Assembly (NCBI RefSeq): GCF_021502655.1
Contig: NZ_JAKFFT010000016.1
Coordinates: 1-60,221 of the forward strand
DNA from: Dyadobacter sp. CY347
Lineage (GTDB): Bacteria; Bacteroidota; Bacteroidia; Cytophagales; Spirosomataceae
DNA: 60,221 nt
Direction of reading: 5' to 3'
Part shown: positions 16,670-24,818 of the stretch, piece after piece
How positions within the stretch are numbered: the stretch's first letter is position 1
Layout of the letters: every line of letters begins with the position of its first letter
Program-made: the position numbers and the translations under genes
Notes under the pieces: generated by a model
Told to the model about the DNA's origin: nothing
Seen by the model: the letters and a program-made list of their open reading frames with translations, nothing else
Databases searched by the model: none

Positions 16670-16690
16670 TGTAATGTGGTTATGAGTAAA

Positions 16691-17890
16691 TTAATCGATG
16701 TATTTCATGTAAGTAGCCATATCCTTATCGCCGCGGCCAGATAGGTTCAAAATGACCGTCTCGTTTTCCGTAGCGCCTAACTGACCTAAAATGGCCAATG
16801 CATGCGAAGATTCCAATGCAGGGATAATGCCTTCAAAACGAGTCAGTTCAAATGCAGCCTGCACAGCTTCTTCATCCGTTGCGGACATAAAAATGCCTCT
16901 TCCGCTGTCATACAAATAAGCATGCTGAGGCCCGATTCCAGGATAATCCAGACCAGCTGAAATTGAGAAAGGCTCTACAACCTGTCCGTCCTCAGTTTGC
17001 ATTAAAATCGTGCGGCTCCCGTGTAAAACGCCTGGTTTTCCCAAAGCCGTTGTTGCAGCAGAATGTCCTGAATCAATTCCTTTTCCGGCAGCTTCCACGG
17101 CCACGAGCTTCACATCTTCATCATCCAAAAAGTGATAAAATGCACCCGCCGCATTGCTTCCGCCACCCACGCAAGCCACCACATAGTCAGGCGTTTCCTT
17201 GCCAGTTTGCTCTTTTAACTGCCATCTCATTTCCTCTGAAATAATGGATTGAAAACGCGCCACCATATCCGGATAAGGATGCGGTCCCACAACGGAACCA
17301 ATGATGTAATGCGTGTCTACCGGGTTATTAATCCAATGGCGCATTGCTTCGTTCGTAGCATCTTTCAATGTACGTGAGCCGCAAGTTGCGGGCCTAACTT
17401 CCGCACCAAGCATCTTCATACGCGCCACATTAGGCGCCTGACGTTCAATGTCCAGCTCGCCCATGTAAACGATGCATTCAATGTCCATTAATGCGCAAAC
17501 TGTTGCGGTTGCAACGCCATGCTGACCAGCGCCAGTTTCCGCTACAACGCGTTTTTTGCCCAATCTTTTAGCCATTAGGATCTGCCCAACGGTGTTGTTC
17601 ACCTTATGAGCTCCTGTGTGGCAAAGATCTTCGCGTTTGAGAAAGATATTGGTTTTATATTTTTCCGAAAGTCGGTTTGCCCGATAAAGCGGCGTGGGAC
17701 GTCCTACATAATTGCGCAGGAGATCATTGTATTCTTTTTGAAAAGAAGGCTCTGCAATGATGCTGAGATAATTTTCACGCAGTTCTTCCACGTTCGGATA
17801 CAGCATTTCTGGAATGAATGCGCCTCCAAAATTGCCGTAATAACCGCGGCTGTCAACCTGATATGACTTCTTTTCTAATGTTGCTTCCAT
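16691..17890 (-). CDS. trpB: Tryptophan synthase beta chain
   Basis: 399 residues, TrpB1 type. Condenses indole with serine using PLP. The PLP lysine is in HTGAHKVNNTVGQ (K96); the phosphate-binding GGGSNAAG loop (about 241-248), the ETGAGQHGVA segment and the C-terminal NLSGRGDKDM are all present. Start ATG 17890 gives the standard N-terminus with RGYYGNFGGAFIPEML. It is 5 bp from trpF upstream and 21 bp from the small ORF downstream, a tight operon arrangement. Confidence 0.97.
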   Translation of the reverse strand: MEATLEKKSYQVDSRGYYGNFGGAFIPEMLYPNVEELRENYLSIIAEPSFQKEYNDLLRNYVGRPTPLYRANRLSEKYKTNIFLKREDLCHTGAHKVNNTVGQILMAKRLGKKRVVAETGAGQHGVATATVCALMDIECIVYMGELDIERQAPNVARMKMLGAEVRPATCGSRTLKDATNEAMRHWINNPVDTHYIIGSVVGPHPYPDMVARFQSIISEEMRWQLKEQTGKETPDYVVACVGGGSNAAGAFYHFLDDEDVKLVAVEAAGKGIDSGHSAATTALGKPGVLHGSRTILMQTEDGQVVEPFSISAGLDYPGIGPQHAYLYDSGRGIFMSATDEEAVQAAFELTRFEGIIPALESSHALAILGQLGATENETVILNLSGRGDKDMATYMKYID

Positions 17891-17895
17891 AGTTT

Positions 17896-18546
17896 CTAAG
17901 CTTCCGCCTCTTCTTTCTCTTTTACACGAACTAAACTGAACAATTCTTCAAGCTTGGCAATGTCCTTTACACCTGGCTCCGTTTCAAACTGACTATTAAC
18001 GTCAATTCCGTAGATAGGAAGCGTTTTGGACAATGCAATAATGTCGTCAACATTGTCGACGCTGATGCCTCCGCTCAGGAGAAAAGGCTTTTCATTGTCG
18101 TATTTTTTCAAAAGGTTCCAGTCAAACGGCACGCCGTTTCCCCCTGGGTTATCGCCTTTTGTATCAAACAAAAACAAATCACAAAACGACTTATAATTGT
18201 TCAGCATTGCAAAGTTGAAAGATGCGTCAATACTGAATGCTTTGATCACATTAACCCCTTTCTGGCGAATGCTGCGACAAATGTCCGGCATTTCGTTTCC
18301 GTGGAGCTGAGCATATTGCAAGTCGTATTTTTTAACCATGGCAAGAATATGGCCCGGACTTGCATTCACAAACACGCCGACTTTCTTAATGTTCTTAGGA
18401 ATGCTTTTTACAAATTCTTCATCCAAATCTTCGCCAACAAAACGGGGTGATTTTTCATAAAAAATAAACCCGATGAAGTTAGGCTGTAAAGCCACAACTT
18501 TTTCAATGTTGTCTTGCTGGCGCAGTCCGCAAACTTTTATTTTCAT
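17896..18546 (-). CDS. trpF: Phosphoribosylanthranilate isomerase
   Basis: 216 residues. Performs the Amadori rearrangement of N-(5-phosphoribosyl)anthranilate to the 1-deoxyribulose form. N-terminal MKIKVCGLRQQDNI carries the catalytic cysteine (C6 in KVCGLR); YAQLHGNE, DLFLFDTKG (catalytic aspartate) and FLLSGGIS are family signatures of the (beta/alpha)8 fold, and GIDVNSQFETEPGVKD closes it. The ATG overlaps the trpC stop (ATGA). It is a separate protein, not fused to TrpC as in enterics. Confidence 0.95.
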   Translation of the reverse strand: MKIKVCGLRQQDNIEKVVALQPNFIGFIFYEKSPRFVGEDLDEEFVKSIPKNIKKVGVFVNASPGHILAMVKKYDLQYAQLHGNEMPDICRSIRQKGVNVIKAFSIDASFNFAMLNNYKSFCDLFLFDTKGDNPGGNGVPFDWNLLKKYDNEKPFLLSGGISVDNVDDIIALSKTLPIYGIDVNSQFETEPGVKDIAKLEELFSLVRVKEKEEAEA

Positions 18547-19361
18547 AAAACCAAAGGATTTAAATTGCTTTGTTGAGTTAAGTCAATTTGTAAATCCGCC
18601 AGTGCGGTTCCGGGATTTACAGTCTTCATAAATGTTTCACCTATTAAAAACCCTTTATATCCGTAACCATACAACCGGTGAATGGTCTCGGCGTCTTTCA
18701 GGCCACTTTCTGATATTTTAACAAAAGAATCGGGAATCTGTTCACTCAGCGCAATCGAAGTTTCAATGGACGTTTCGAAGGTTTTGAGGTTGCGGTTGTT
18801 AACCCCCACAATATCAATGTTTTCACCAAGCGTTTCAGCCAGTTCTTCGGCATTATGCACTTCTAACAAAACTTCCAAATCCAGGTCATGCGCCTTTTGG
18901 CTTAATGAAACCACTTCGGCCGGGGTAAGGCACGCTGCAATGAGCAAAATCACGTCCGCGCCTATCGCTTTTGCTTCATAAAGCTGATATTCATCAATGA
19001 TAAAATCTTTGCGCAGCATTGGAATCATTTGGTTCGCTCGGCGGGCACTTAGAAAGTCTTCAAATGATCCGCCGAAGAAATCAATGTCCGTCAAGACAGA
19101 CAAGGCAACCGCGCCCGCATTTACATAATCAAATGTTACAATTTCCGGAGAAACATTGGCATTAATGATGCCCTTGGAAGGGGATTTCCGCTTGAATTCC
19201 GAGATAATCTTTGGAGATGAAGCATTTCTCAATGCCGTCGACAAGGAAACCGTTTTACGCGCAAACAATTCTTCTTTTTCCAGATCAGAAACCGACTTGT
19301 TTTGCTTGGCCTCAATGACTTCCTCCCGCTTTCTCGCGACAATTTTATCTAATATGTTCAT
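18543..19361 (-). CDS. trpC: Indole-3-glycerol phosphate synthase
   Basis: 272 residues. Closes the indole ring by decarboxylative cyclisation. Key segments: SEFKRKSPSKG (phosphate/carboxylate site), LSVLTDIDFFGGS, MLRKDFIIDEYQLYEA (catalytic lysine), GADVILLIAACL, LLEVHNAEEL, VGVNNRNLKTF and KISESGL, in the canonical order of the (beta/alpha)8 barrel. The gene starts 5 bp after trpD and overlaps trpF by four bases. Confidence 0.96.
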   Translation of the reverse strand: MNILDKIVARKREEVIEAKQNKSVSDLEKEELFARKTVSLSTALRNASSPKIISEFKRKSPSKGIINANVSPEIVTFDYVNAGAVALSVLTDIDFFGGSFEDFLSARRANQMIPMLRKDFIIDEYQLYEAKAIGADVILLIAACLTPAEVVSLSQKAHDLDLEVLLEVHNAEELAETLGENIDIVGVNNRNLKTFETSIETSIALSEQIPDSFVKISESGLKDAETIHRLYGYGYKGFLIGETFMKTVNPGTALADLQIDLTQQSNLNPLVL

Positions 19362-19365
19362 CTGA

Positions 19366-20361
19366 TTAATCTGCTATCAATTTTTTAAAGCTGGCCAAAG
19401 CCTTTTTGCTTTCCAGTGACTCACGCGCTGTTTCCACCGCATCCAAAAGCGATAATGCCGGATTTGCGCAATGCAATGCCAATGCAGCATTCGCCAGCAC
19501 CGCCTGCTTTTGCGAGAATGTTGCTGTATCGTTCAATACATCCATGAAAATTTTGGCAGATTCTTCGACTGTTTCTCCTCCCGACAGGTCTTGCGCGCGC
19601 AAAGTTTGTAACCCTAAATGCGCGGGAGTCAGAACTTGCTCTGTTTGAGCGGTAATGATTTTAAAAGCACCTGTTAATGACACTTCGTCGTAACCGTCTA
19701 ATGCGTGAAGAACCAGAAATTGCTTGTCAGTCTGTTGGTAAAGATAAGCAAAAAGACGTGCCAATTCAAGACTGAAAACGCCTACAAGCTGTTTTCTGGG
19801 CGAAACCGGATTCACCATCGGACCCAGCATATTGAAAAAAGTTTTCACGCCCAGTTCCCGGCGAATCGGCGCTACATTCTTCATCGAAGGATGGAAAAGC
19901 GGCGCATGCAGAAAGCATACATTTGCCTCATTGATCTTGCGTTCCAGATAATCTTTCTCATTGGTAAACTTCGCCCCAAGAAATTCCAAAACCGTGGACG
20001 AACCGCACATCGAGGAAACGCCATGGTTACCATGCTTGGCCACATGCTGCCCCGCGCCCGCAACCACAAAGCAAGACAATGTTGAAATGTTGAATGTATC
20101 CTTTCCGTCGCCTCCAGTTCCGCAAACATCAATGGGATCATAAGCTGAAAGATCAACAGCTAAGCATAGTTCTAACATTGCGTCCCGGAAGCCTTCCAAT
20201 TCTTCAACCGTTATGCTGCGCATGGCATAAATGGTCAGGAATGACGCGATTTCAGAATTCGAATATTTTCCGGTGCTAATGCCAATCAGGACGTCTTTGG
20301 CTAACTCTTTACTTAAAACTTTGTATTCAAAAAGATGGCTAAGAATCTGCTTCATGTTCAT
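19366..20361 (-). CDS. trpD: Anthranilate phosphoribosyltransferase
   Basis: 331 residues. Transfers phosphoribose from PRPP to anthranilate. The PRPP-binding glycine loop GTGGDGKDTFN is at about 81-91, followed by KHGNHGVSS, LGAKF and the FFNMLGPMVNP signature. Two ATGs, 20361 and 20355 (MNMKQ), are equally possible starts. It is not fused to the glutaminase domain; trpG precedes it as a separate gene with a 51-bp gap. Confidence 0.96.
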   Translation of the reverse strand: MNMKQILSHLFEYKVLSKELAKDVLIGISTGKYSNSEIASFLTIYAMRSITVEELEGFRDAMLELCLAVDLSAYDPIDVCGTGGDGKDTFNISTLSCFVVAGAGQHVAKHGNHGVSSMCGSSTVLEFLGAKFTNEKDYLERKINEANVCFLHAPLFHPSMKNVAPIRRELGVKTFFNMLGPMVNPVSPRKQLVGVFSLELARLFAYLYQQTDKQFLVLHALDGYDEVSLTGAFKIITAQTEQVLTPAHLGLQTLRAQDLSGGETVEESAKIFMDVLNDTATFSQKQAVLANAALALHCANPALSLLDAVETARESLESKKALASFKKLIAD

Positions 20362-20412
20362 GCTAAGCGTAATGAAAGAATGTTTTTACTGTTGAAAAAT
20401 TGAATTTGTTCT

Positions 20413-20979
20413 CTAAATTTTCAACCAGTTTTCCAACATTTCTTTCCCATGCTCGGTCAGCACAGATTCCGGGTGAAATTGCAGGCCCTTAACGTCATAT
20501 TTTTTGTGTGAAAGTCCCATTACACGGCCTTGTTCGTCCAATGCGGTGATCGTCAGGTCATCCGTAAATGTTTCCGGAATGACAGTCCAGGAGTGATAAC
20601 GGCCGACTTTGATCTCCTTGGGTAATCCTTGGAAAATGCGTTCGGAAGGATCTGTGACAATGGCTGTATCGCTGATCCCGTGAAGCACGTCAGTCATATT
20701 TTCAAGCGTAGCACCATAAACCTCTCCTATCCCCTGATGGCCCAGACAAATGCCTAAAATACTTTTGCTTGGGCCATATTCGCGGATCAATTCATGCATG
20801 ATGCCTGCTTCCGAAGGAATTCCTGGTCCCGGGGAAAGCAGGATTTTATCATATTTCCCAACCTCTTCCAGCGCAATTTTATCATTGCGGACAATGTCCA
20901 CCTGATCATTCAGCTCGCGGAGAATGTAAACCAGATTGTATGTAAATGAATCGTAATTATCGAGCACTAAGATTTTCAT
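20413..20979 (-). CDS. trpG: Anthranilate synthase component II (glutamine amidotransferase)
   Basis: 188 residues, class I glutaminase. Supplies ammonia to TrpE. The nucleophile lies in GICLGHQGIGE (C78), the oxyanion region in LLSPGPGIPSEAG and the catalytic His/Glu pair in LQFHPESVLTEHG. N-terminal MKILVLDNYDSFTYNLV is typical. The same family can also serve PabB in folate synthesis; its place between trpE and trpD indicates mainly the tryptophan role. Confidence 0.94.
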   Translation of the reverse strand: MKILVLDNYDSFTYNLVYILRELNDQVDIVRNDKIALEEVGKYDKILLSPGPGIPSEAGIMHELIREYGPSKSILGICLGHQGIGEVYGATLENMTDVLHGISDTAIVTDPSERIFQGLPKEIKVGRYHSWTVIPETFTDDLTITALDEQGRVMGLSHKKYDVKGLQFHPESVLTEHGKEMLENWLKI

Positions 20980-21012
20980 TATTTCCAGTTTTTGCGGGTT
21001 GTATCCTACTGT

Positions 21013-22428
21013 TTAAATTTCTTCTGCAAATTCAATGGCCTTCCGTAAAGCCGCCAGTTTGCTATTTATTTCCTGTAACTCACTTTCCACGTTAGACTTG
21101 GCCACAACGCCCATTCCAGCCCTGAAAAACAATGTGTTATTCTTGCTCAGAAACGTCCTGATGGCAATGGCGTGATTGAAATCACCATTGAAATCCATAA
21201 AGCCGATCGCGCCGCCATAAATGCTTCGGTTGCTCGTTTCCATCTGATCAATGAGCTTCATCGCATTGTGCTTAGGCGCACCTGAAAGTGTTCCCGCCGG
21301 GAAAGTGTCCGCCACCAGTTGTAGTGGATTCACGCCTTCATTCATCTTTCCTACAACTTTGGAAACCAAATGGATTACGTGCGAGTAATACTGGACTTCC
21401 TTATAATTCGTCACTTTCACCGCGTCGCAGCTTCTGCTCAAATCATTACGAGCCAAATCAACAAGCATAACGTGCTCCGCAGTTTCCTTGGGATCATTCA
21501 ACAAAGCCTGCGCCGCCTCCGCGTCTGCCTGGTCATCGCCTGTTCTGCGGAATGTGCCTGCTATGGGGTGAATTTCAGCTTGTCCGTTTTTGATAAAGAT
21601 CTGTTTCTCAGGCGAAGAGCCGAAGATCTTATAACTGCCGTAATCGAAATAAAATAAATAGGGCGAAGGATTAATGGAACGCAATGCACGGTAAACATTG
21701 AACTCGTCACCCTGGAAATGGCGGCTGAACCGGCGCGAAGGAACGATTTGGAACACATCTCCGCGGAGGCAATGATCAATTCCTTTCTGGATCACCGCCC
21801 GCATTTCATCGTCTGTGACATTGGACGTTTCGTCAGAAGCAATTTGAAAATCGTATTTAGGGAAATTGCGGTTTTTGATCAAAATCTCAATCTGCTCAAT
21901 GCCACTCTCCTGCTCCGAATCTCCATATTGATGCTCAAAAATATAAAGCTCATTTTTGAAGTGGTTAATCGCAATCACATATCGGTAAACCTGATAAAAA
22001 ATCTGATCAATTTCTGTCTCAGGGCTCGCAGGTTGAATGATAATGTCTTCAAAATAACTTACTGCATCGTAAGTCATGTGACCGAAAAGGCCATTGGAGA
22101 TAAAAGGAAAACCGCTTTTTTCGGATTTGAAACTTTGTGCAAAAGCATATAATGTCTGCACCGCATCTCTTGGGTTTTCCAGGGTCAGATTAAGCTGCTG
22201 CCCGTCCGGAAATTGCTGCGTAACCACATTTTGATTCAGTTTGAAAAAAGCAACCGGATCGCAGCAAATGTATGTGAATGAATTCTCATTGCCGTGATAA
22301 TCAGAGCTTTCCAGCAAAATGGTGTTGACAAAACGGTCTCTTAATTTTAAATAAATAGAAACCGGCGTCAATGTGTCGGCCAATAGTTTTTTATGGCGGG
22401 TTGATATCTGAAAAGTAGGATTTGACAT
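21013..22428 (-). CDS. trpE: Anthranilate synthase component I
   Basis: 471 residues. Converts chorismate to anthranilate with ammonia from TrpG. The N-terminal ILLESSDYHGNENSFTYICCDP contains the LLES element linked to tryptophan feedback inhibition. The C-terminal chorismate-binding domain shows DVFQIVPSRRFSR, SPSPYLFYFDYG-like and PIAGTFRRTGDD segments, DLARNDLSRSC and FPAGTLSGAPKHNAMKLIDQ. It is the first structural gene, 34 bp after the attenuator terminator. The enzyme is probably controlled both by attenuation and allosterically. Confidence 0.96.
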   Translation of the reverse strand: MSNPTFQISTRHKKLLADTLTPVSIYLKLRDRFVNTILLESSDYHGNENSFTYICCDPVAFFKLNQNVVTQQFPDGQQLNLTLENPRDAVQTLYAFAQSFKSEKSGFPFISNGLFGHMTYDAVSYFEDIIIQPASPETEIDQIFYQVYRYVIAINHFKNELYIFEHQYGDSEQESGIEQIEILIKNRNFPKYDFQIASDETSNVTDDEMRAVIQKGIDHCLRGDVFQIVPSRRFSRHFQGDEFNVYRALRSINPSPYLFYFDYGSYKIFGSSPEKQIFIKNGQAEIHPIAGTFRRTGDDQADAEAAQALLNDPKETAEHVMLVDLARNDLSRSCDAVKVTNYKEVQYYSHVIHLVSKVVGKMNEGVNPLQLVADTFPAGTLSGAPKHNAMKLIDQMETSNRSIYGGAIGFMDFNGDFNHAIAIRTFLSKNNTLFFRAGMGVVAKSNVESELQEINSKLAALRKAIEFAEEI

Positions 22429-22461
22429 TTTTTAAATCTTAAAAATTTATAATAATGGCAC

Positions 22462-22498
22462 AAAAAAACGGCTCGCTGTCAGATGAACAGCGAGCCGT
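22462..22498 (-). terminator. trp attenuator terminator hairpin
   Basis: On the minus strand ACGGCTCGCTGT (22487-22498 read on plus as its complement) pairs perfectly with ACAGCGAGCCGT (22468-22479) over a 7-nt loop, a 12-bp GC-rich stem followed by a run of T (22462-22468). It lies between the leader peptide stop and trpE and is the predicted 3:4 terminator of the attenuator. Confidence 0.92.
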
Positions 22499-22534
22499 AT
22501 GTAAAGTATATTTCTAGTTATACCAAAGCAATAG

Positions 22535-22594
22535 CTACTCGTCCATCTTGTTAAGACGTGCACGCCACCACCAAATAGTATTTACAATTTTCAT
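22535..22594 (-). CDS. trpL: trp operon leader peptide with three consecutive Trp codons
   Basis: A 19-codon ORF reads MKIVNTIWWWRARLNKMDE and stops with TAG. Three adjacent TGG codons in a 19-residue peptide just upstream of trpE are the hallmark of ribosome-mediated attenuation. The segment overlapping codons K-M-D (22540-22548, minus AGATGGACG) can pair with 22481-22489 (minus TGTTCATCT), nine pairs including two G-U, which would break the terminator stem. CGTCTT just after the Trp codons (22553-22558) can pair back with the same segment. Thus stalling at the Trp codons would free region 2 to form the antiterminator. All of this is read directly from the sequence; regulation itself is inference. 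Confidence 0.9.
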   Translation of the reverse strand: MKIVNTIWWWRARLNKMDE

Positions 22595-22631
22595 ATCTCA
22601 GTTTATTAATGCCTTGCGACATTGTCGGTGA

Positions 22632-22639
22632 CAAATATA
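22632..22639 (-). promoter_or_regulatory. -7 box of the likely trp operon promoter
   Basis: The minus strand reads TATATTTG, an exact TAnnTTTG match 38 bp upstream of the leader-peptide ATG. The DNA before it is very AT-rich and no TTG stands at the expected -33 distance, so the promoter assignment rests on one element and position. Confidence 0.45.
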
Positions 22640-22698
22640 AAATAAAATAAATGTGATTTTATTTATTTGAAAAAAAATTATTGCATTGTACCAGCCAG

Positions 22699-23232
22699 TT
22701 ACTTCTCCCTGATCCGCTTTACGACCCTGACTGCCGTCATCATTAACACTGCAAAAATAACCAGTCCTAACACGCCCCAAAGCCAATCTACAGTGTTTTT
22801 TAAAACGACCAGGAAGACAATGGCGAACAGGAATATCGTAGCAACCTCATTAAAAAGCCTTAATTGAAAAGAAGAAAACCGGAATATTCCGCGGCGCAGT
22901 TCCGATAATATCTTGCCCGTGAAAAAATGATAAGCCAGCAACCCGACTACAAACAGGAGTTTTAACTGCATCCAATCCTGATCAAGCCAGGACGGTGTAA
23001 TGTAGAGCATTATCGAGCCGAAAATAATGGTAAGCCAGCAAGCGGGTGTCATAATCGCGTTCCAGAGCAGCTTTTCCATTTTGGTAAATTGTGTAAAAAG
23101 GATCTGGCGCTCAGCCTCGGATTTGTCCTTTGCTTCCGTGTGATACACAAATAGCCGGGGCATGTAAAACAATCCGGCGAACCACGCGACCACTAAAATG
23201 ATATGGAGTGCCTTAAAATGAAGATAAGTCAT
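22699..23232 (-). CDS. hemJ: Protoporphyrinogen IX oxidase, HemJ type (UPF0093)
   Basis: 177 residues from ATG 23232; an upstream in-frame start would add 18 residues that do not look like the family, whose N-terminus is M-x-YLHFKALHIILVVAWFAGLFYMPRLFVYHTEA, as seen here. Four hydrophobic segments (about 8-25, 58-75, 85-103, 130-165) make it an integral membrane protein. The conserved histidines (in LHFKALHI) and Arg/Lys of the first helix and the later GKILSELRRG match HemJ, the oxygen-independent enzyme oxidising protoporphyrinogen IX in haem synthesis. It stands just upstream of the trp promoter on the same strand. Confidence 0.88.
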   Translation of the reverse strand: MTYLHFKALHIILVVAWFAGLFYMPRLFVYHTEAKDKSEAERQILFTQFTKMEKLLWNAIMTPACWLTIIFGSIMLYITPSWLDQDWMQLKLLFVVGLLAYHFFTGKILSELRRGIFRFSSFQLRLFNEVATIFLFAIVFLVVLKNTVDWLWGVLGLVIFAVLMMTAVRVVKRIREK

Positions 23233-23394
23233 GGTGATATGATAATCAGGGCGCGCCTGGCTGGCAGCGTTCAGCCGCCCGGGCAAATTGCCGATCTTTT
23301 TGATTTCAAATTTCGTAAATAAAGAGCGAATCCGCCGGATAAACTTTCTTGGAATGCGATTCGTTTACCAAATAGCAATATACAATTCAACAAC

Positions 23395-24081
23395 ATGAGG
23401 ACTACGATCCCAATTTTCACGTTCCTGTTTTTGTGTTGCATGGTGGTGATATCATGCGCGCAGTCAGATAAAAAACAAAAAAAGCAGATGAGTAATGAAG
23501 CGTCTTCGGCAGCATTGGACGAAAGTAATGTTGATATGGCCAACACCGAAATCGCTACTTTCGGAACCGGATGTTTTTGGTGTACAGAGGCAGTTTTAGA
23601 GTCATTGGACGGTGTTAAGAAAGTTGTTTCCGGCTACGCAGGCGGAAGGATGGCTAACCCGAGTTATGAGGAGGTTTGCACCGGAACAACAGGCCATGCC
23701 GAGTGTGTAGAGGTTGTTTATGACCCGAAAGTCATCACCTATGCGCAACTTTTGGAGGCATTTTTCCGCAGTCATGACCCAACATCGCTCAATAAACAAG
23801 GAAATGATGTGGGCACGCAGTATCGGTCGGTCATTTTCTATCACAACGAAGATCAGCGGAAGCTGGCAGAACAAGCCAAGGCCGAACTCGACAAATCGGG
23901 CGCGTACACAAAGCCGATCGTGACTGAGATTACGAAGGCTCCAAAGTTTTATTTGGCTGAGGATTACCACCAAAACTACTTTGCAAACAACCCTGATCAG
24001 GGCTATTGCGCGTTTGTGATCGCACCGAAGCTGGACAAGTTTAAGAAGGTTTTTAAGGAAAAATTGAGGAAAAACATTTAG
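23395..24081 (+). CDS. msrA: Peptide methionine-(S)-sulfoxide reductase, exported lipoprotein form
   Basis: 228 residues. N-terminal lipoprotein signal with VVISCAQ (C21 lipidated), so it should repair oxidised methionine in the envelope, not the cytosol. The MsrA catalytic motif FGTGCFWCTEAV has the nucleophile C60 and a second C63; VVSGYAGG, GHAECVEVVYDP, FFRSHDPTS and QYRSVIF follow in family order. There is no MsrB domain. Electron donors for a periplasmic MsrA are unknown here. It is monocistronic, divergent from hemJ, and ends at a good terminator. Confidence 0.95.
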   Translation: MRTTIPIFTFLFLCCMVVISCAQSDKKQKKQMSNEASSAALDESNVDMANTEIATFGTGCFWCTEAVLESLDGVKKVVSGYAGGRMANPSYEEVCTGTTGHAECVEVVYDPKVITYAQLLEAFFRSHDPTSLNKQGNDVGTQYRSVIFYHNEDQRKLAEQAKAELDKSGAYTKPIVTEITKAPKFYLAEDYHQNYFANNPDQGYCAFVIAPKLDKFKKVFKEKLRKNI

Positions 24082-24088
24082 TAAATAA

Positions 24089-24112
24089 GGGGTGAAGTTT
24101 ACGCTTCACCCC
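24089..24112 (+). terminator. Hairpin after msrA
   Basis: GGGGTGAAG (24089-24097) pairs with CTTCACCCC (24104-24112), loop of six. The T-rich tract that follows is interrupted (CTATGTTTTA), so termination may be partial. Confidence 0.6.
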
Positions 24113-24159
24113 CTATGTTTTAGGGAACGCCCCGAATAATAACTACAATGGCACAAGTT

Positions 24160-24189
24160 TTGAAGCATTGAAATAAAGGCTTTAATTTG
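24160..24189 (+). promoter_or_regulatory. Promoter of the glycine-rich outer-membrane protein gene
   Basis: TTG (24160-24162), exactly 19 nt, then TTAATTTG (24182-24189), one mismatch from TAnnTTTG. The gene starts 36 bp downstream. Confidence 0.6.
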
Positions 24190-24224
24190 TGCCATTATTT
24201 TTTAACAATAACTAATCTATTACG

Positions 24225-24749
24225 ATGAAAAAGATTCTATTTTCGTTTTTGCTTGCGGCCGTTTTGGGCGTAACTTCAGAAAAGGCTTTCGCCCAATTTG
24301 AAAAAGGAGATAAATTATTGAATGTGGGTATTAACCTTGGCGGAACTTACGGCGGCGGCGGGATCGGTGCTGGTGCTTCCTTCGAAGGCGGTGTACACGA
24401 CTTTATTAGTGTAGGAGGTCAATTTGACTTTGTTCACTGGGGTTACGGCGGCGGAATTTATGGTTACGGCTGGAACTATAATTTCATTAGCATTGGTGCG
24501 AGAGGTTCATACCATTTTGGAAAACACTTTCTAACCATTGATAATCTTGATCTTTATGCAGGTCCTGCATTAGGTTACCGTATTGCTACTTCTTCTTATG
24601 ACGGCGTAGGTTATGATGCTTACGGAAGCGGTGTTTTCTTCGGAGCATTTGCAGGAGCTCGTTACTATTTCAAACCAACAATGGGTGTTTTTGCAGAAGT
24701 TGGTTACAATGCATCTCCTTTGAAAGCTGGGATTACATTTAAGTTCTAA
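24225..24749 (+). CDS. Glycine/tyrosine-rich small outer-membrane barrel protein
   Basis: 174 residues. A signal peptide (MKKILFSFLLAAVLGVTSEKAFAQ) is followed by alternating aromatic strands: LLNVGINLGGTYGGGGIGAG, FISVGGQFDFVHWGYGGG, ISIGARGSYHFGK, DLYAGPALGYRIAT, SGVFFGAFAGARYYF and MGVFAEVGYNASPLKAGITF ending in phenylalanine, the usual C-terminal residue recognised by the BAM complex. The pattern suggests an 8-strand barrel of OmpA/outer-membrane beta-barrel type. Function is unknown. The gene has its own promoter and terminator. Confidence 0.8.
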   Translation: MKKILFSFLLAAVLGVTSEKAFAQFEKGDKLLNVGINLGGTYGGGGIGAGASFEGGVHDFISVGGQFDFVHWGYGGGIYGYGWNYNFISIGARGSYHFGKHFLTIDNLDLYAGPALGYRIATSSYDGVGYDAYGSGVFFGAFAGARYYFKPTMGVFAEVGYNASPLKAGITFKF

Positions 24750-24770
24750 TCCAGAATAAAATATATCACA

Positions 24771-24802
24771 AAGGCTTCGGAATCACTCCGAAGCCTTTTT
24801 TT
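24771..24802 (+). terminator. Intrinsic terminator after the barrel protein gene
   Basis: AAGGCTTCGGA (24771-24781) and TCCGAAGCCTT (24787-24797) form an 11-bp stem with a 5-nt loop, followed by T to 24802. It also faces the convergent gene at 24819. Confidence 0.9.
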
Positions 24803-24818
24803 GTATCATTGCATCAAA

